Shown here: positions 7,077 through 7,884 of the stretch, piece after piece
How the letters are laid out: each line of letters opens with the position of its first letter
Numbering within the stretch: position 1 is the stretch's first letter
Source of the DNA: Clostridia bacterium
Lineage (GTDB): Bacteria > Bacillota_A > Clostridia > TANB77 > CAG-508
NCBI GenBank assembly: GCA_017621295.1
Contig: JAGATI010000006.1
Span: forward strand, 1 to 7,884
Reading direction: 5' to 3'
Length of the DNA stretch: 7,884 nt
Program-made: the position numbers and the translations under genes
Notes under the pieces: generated by a model
Told to the model about the DNA's origin: nothing
Seen by the model: the letters and a program-made list of their open reading frames with translations, nothing else
Database searches by the model: none

Positions 7077-7840
7077 AGCACATACATGAATTTCTTATAA
7101 ATAGGAGAATAGACAATAAGATAGATCAATATACATATCATCCTGAAACAAAGAAAGAATTGATATCTATTATAGTAAAGCTATTGAATCAAGGTATACA
7201 TGACTTAAATTGCATTGATGTCAGTGCTATAACTGATATGTCTGACTTATTTAACAGTGAATATGTAATAGACATAAATCCATATAGTGACATTGACATA
7301 AGCAAATGGGATGTAAGCAATGTTAAAAATATGGAATATATGTTTTACAATTGTGAAAATTTCAATCAATCATTAAATGACTGGAATACAGGTAATGTTG
7401 AAAGTATGTCAAATATGTTTGAAGGTTGTAAAGAATTCAATCAACCATTAAATGACTGGAATGTAAGTAATGTAAAAACCATGTTATATATGTTTGCTGG
7501 ATGTAAAAAATTCAATCAACCATTAGATAATTGGAATGTAGGTAACGTAACAAATACAAGCTTTATGTTTGCAACATGTGAAAAGTTCAATCAAAATCTA
7601 AATGACTGGAATGTAAGTAATGTTGTAAATACACAATGTATGTTTGGTGGTTGTGAAAGTTTCAATAAGACATTAGATAAATGGAATGTAAGAAATGTTG
7701 AAAATATGAATTTTATGTTTTTAAGATGTACAAAGTTTAATCAAAATCTAGATAGTTGGAATCCAGATAGTCTTAAGCATAATAAGGATATATTTGAATT
7801 ATGCATATCTCTAAAAAATAAGCCAAAGTGGTATAAGTAA
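7073..7840 (+). CDS. DUF285/BspA-like repeat protein, highly regular array (paralogue 10)
   Basis: This 255-residue protein starts in the ATGA overlap at 7073 with MKHIHEFLINRRIDNKIDQ, very like paralogue 2. The cap is residues 1-78. Seven units begin at Trp79 (base 7307) in exact 75-base steps. All seven carry the MFxxC cysteine. The first six are close to consensus, with FNQPLND or FNQNLND endings rather than FNCDISN. The seventh is degenerate (WNPDSLKHNKDIF) and leads to KNKPKWYK, the same cap as paralogues 1 and 3. This is the most uniform array in the window, as expected of recent unit duplication or conversion. No signal peptide or membrane segment; function unknown. Confidence 0.93.
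   Translation: MKHIHEFLINRRIDNKIDQYTYHPETKKELISIIVKLLNQGIHDLNCIDVSAITDMSDLFNSEYVIDINPYSDIDISKWDVSNVKNMEYMFYNCENFNQSLNDWNTGNVESMSNMFEGCKEFNQPLNDWNVSNVKTMLYMFAGCKKFNQPLDNWNVGNVTNTSFMFATCEKFNQNLNDWNVSNVVNTQCMFGGCESFNKTLDKWNVRNVENMNFMFLRCTKFNQNLDSWNPDSLKHNKDIFELCISLKNKPKWYK
7307..7831 (+). repeat. 75-bp in-gene tandem repeat array (seven units)
   Basis: Trp codons recur at 7307, 7382, 7457, 7532, 7607, 7682 and 7757, each 75 bases apart, with a last Trp at 7829. Between them TTCAATCAA and GACTGGAAT recur with few changes. Equivalent but less regular arrays occur from 201, 809, 1514, 2151, 2916, 3620, 4255, 5106 and 6468 in the other family members. Confidence 0.9.
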
Positions 7841-7846
7841 TAAAGC

Positions 7847-7857
7847 ATATATAAAAA
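7847..7857 (+). promoter_or_regulatory. possible late-type promoter before next gene
   Basis: The gap after 7840 holds ATATATAAA (7847-7855), continuing as TATAAAAA (7850-7857), which matches T4 late TATAAATA at seven of eight positions. It ends 15 bases before ATG 7873, the same spacing as at 5522-5529. It is followed by a 12-base palindrome, TTAAAATTTTAA (7858-7869). Such strings are common in AT-rich DNA. Confidence 0.28.
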
Positions 7858-7872
7858 TTAAAATTTTAAATT

Positions 7873-7884
7873 ATGTTACATATA
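7873..7884 (+). CDS. possible start of another family member, cut by window edge
   Basis: ATG 7873 opens a frame encoding M-L-H-I before the window ends. The family N-termini are MKHIH and MRHIH, and the ATG lies 32 bp after the previous stop, on the same strand. Four residues are too few for a firm call. Confidence 0.4.

Larger units (their letters stand above)
276..7323 (+). repeat. dispersed exact 17-mer at repeat-unit starts
   Basis: The string TGGGATGTAAGCAATGT, encoding W-D-V-S-N plus the start of a Val or Ile codon, is found exactly at 276, 426, 809, 1589, 2226, 2301, 4255, 4405 and 7307, across six genes. Identity includes synonymous positions (GTA, AGC, AAT), so it reflects recent shared descent or conversion as well as protein constraint. 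Confidence 0.8.

Noticed and set aside
201..7831. CRISPR array or diversity-generating retroelement
   Set aside because: The 75-base periodicity is coding throughout and in frame, with no spacers. There is no reverse transcriptase and no template/variable repeat pair with adenine-specific changes.
1..7884. Mollicute origin, because DUF285 is common in Mycoplasma
   Set aside because: All repeat Trp codons are TGG and five genes end in TGA, which excludes the code in which TGA is Trp.
1..7884. Firm call of TAG reassignment to Gln (code 15)
   Set aside because: Only one TAG is suggestive; no gene shows an in-frame TAG with coding on both sides, so the observation is kept as a finding and not as a called code.

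Overview
The window is an AT-rich (clearly above 70% A+T by eye), densely coding stretch with every gene on the + strand. It most likely comes from a large T4-like tailed phage (or its prophage or metagenomic contig) of a Bacteroidota-type host. The phage assignment rests on one gene at 5545-6207, which looks like a T4 gp16-type small terminase subunit. The host guess rests on the lack of Shine-Dalgarno sequences before the genes and is weaker. Tryptophan is always TGG and TGA is used as a stop, so this is not a Mollicute, although the repeat family is well known there.

Layout: ten paralogous genes encode DUF285 / BspA-like leucine-rich-repeat proteins. Eight lie left of the terminase gene (1-587, 584-1267, 1274-1903, 1920-2615, 2679-3395, 3392-4030, 4027-4875, 4878-5504) and two lie right of it (6219-7076, 7073-7840). 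The first is cut by the left edge. An eleventh may start at 7873 and run off the right edge. Genes are separated by 2-63 bp or overlap by ATGA, which suggests one long polycistronic unit. The gaps at 2616-2678, 5505-5544 and 7841-7872 are the only places with room for internal promoters. There is no gene-free stretch above 100 bp and no RNA gene, CRISPR array or insertion sequence that I can see.

Each DUF285 protein has a conserved N-terminal cap of about 75-83 residues, then 5-8 repeats of 25 (sometimes 26) residues with the pattern W-[DN]-V-S-N-V-x2-M-x2-MF-x2-C-x2-FN, then a short C-terminal cap usually ending in P-x-W-Y. None has a signal peptide, lipobox or membrane segment. Nearly every repeat has a Cys where, as I recall it, the common DUF285 consensus has Ala. 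These therefore look like soluble intracellular or virion proteins rather than the surface lipoproteins usually associated with this repeat.

The notable feature is a tandemly expanded, recombination-prone family of cytoplasmic-type repeat proteins interrupting what should be the terminase region of a phage. Their function is unknown. Variable positions in an otherwise fixed scaffold suggest a diversifying binding surface, but that is inference.
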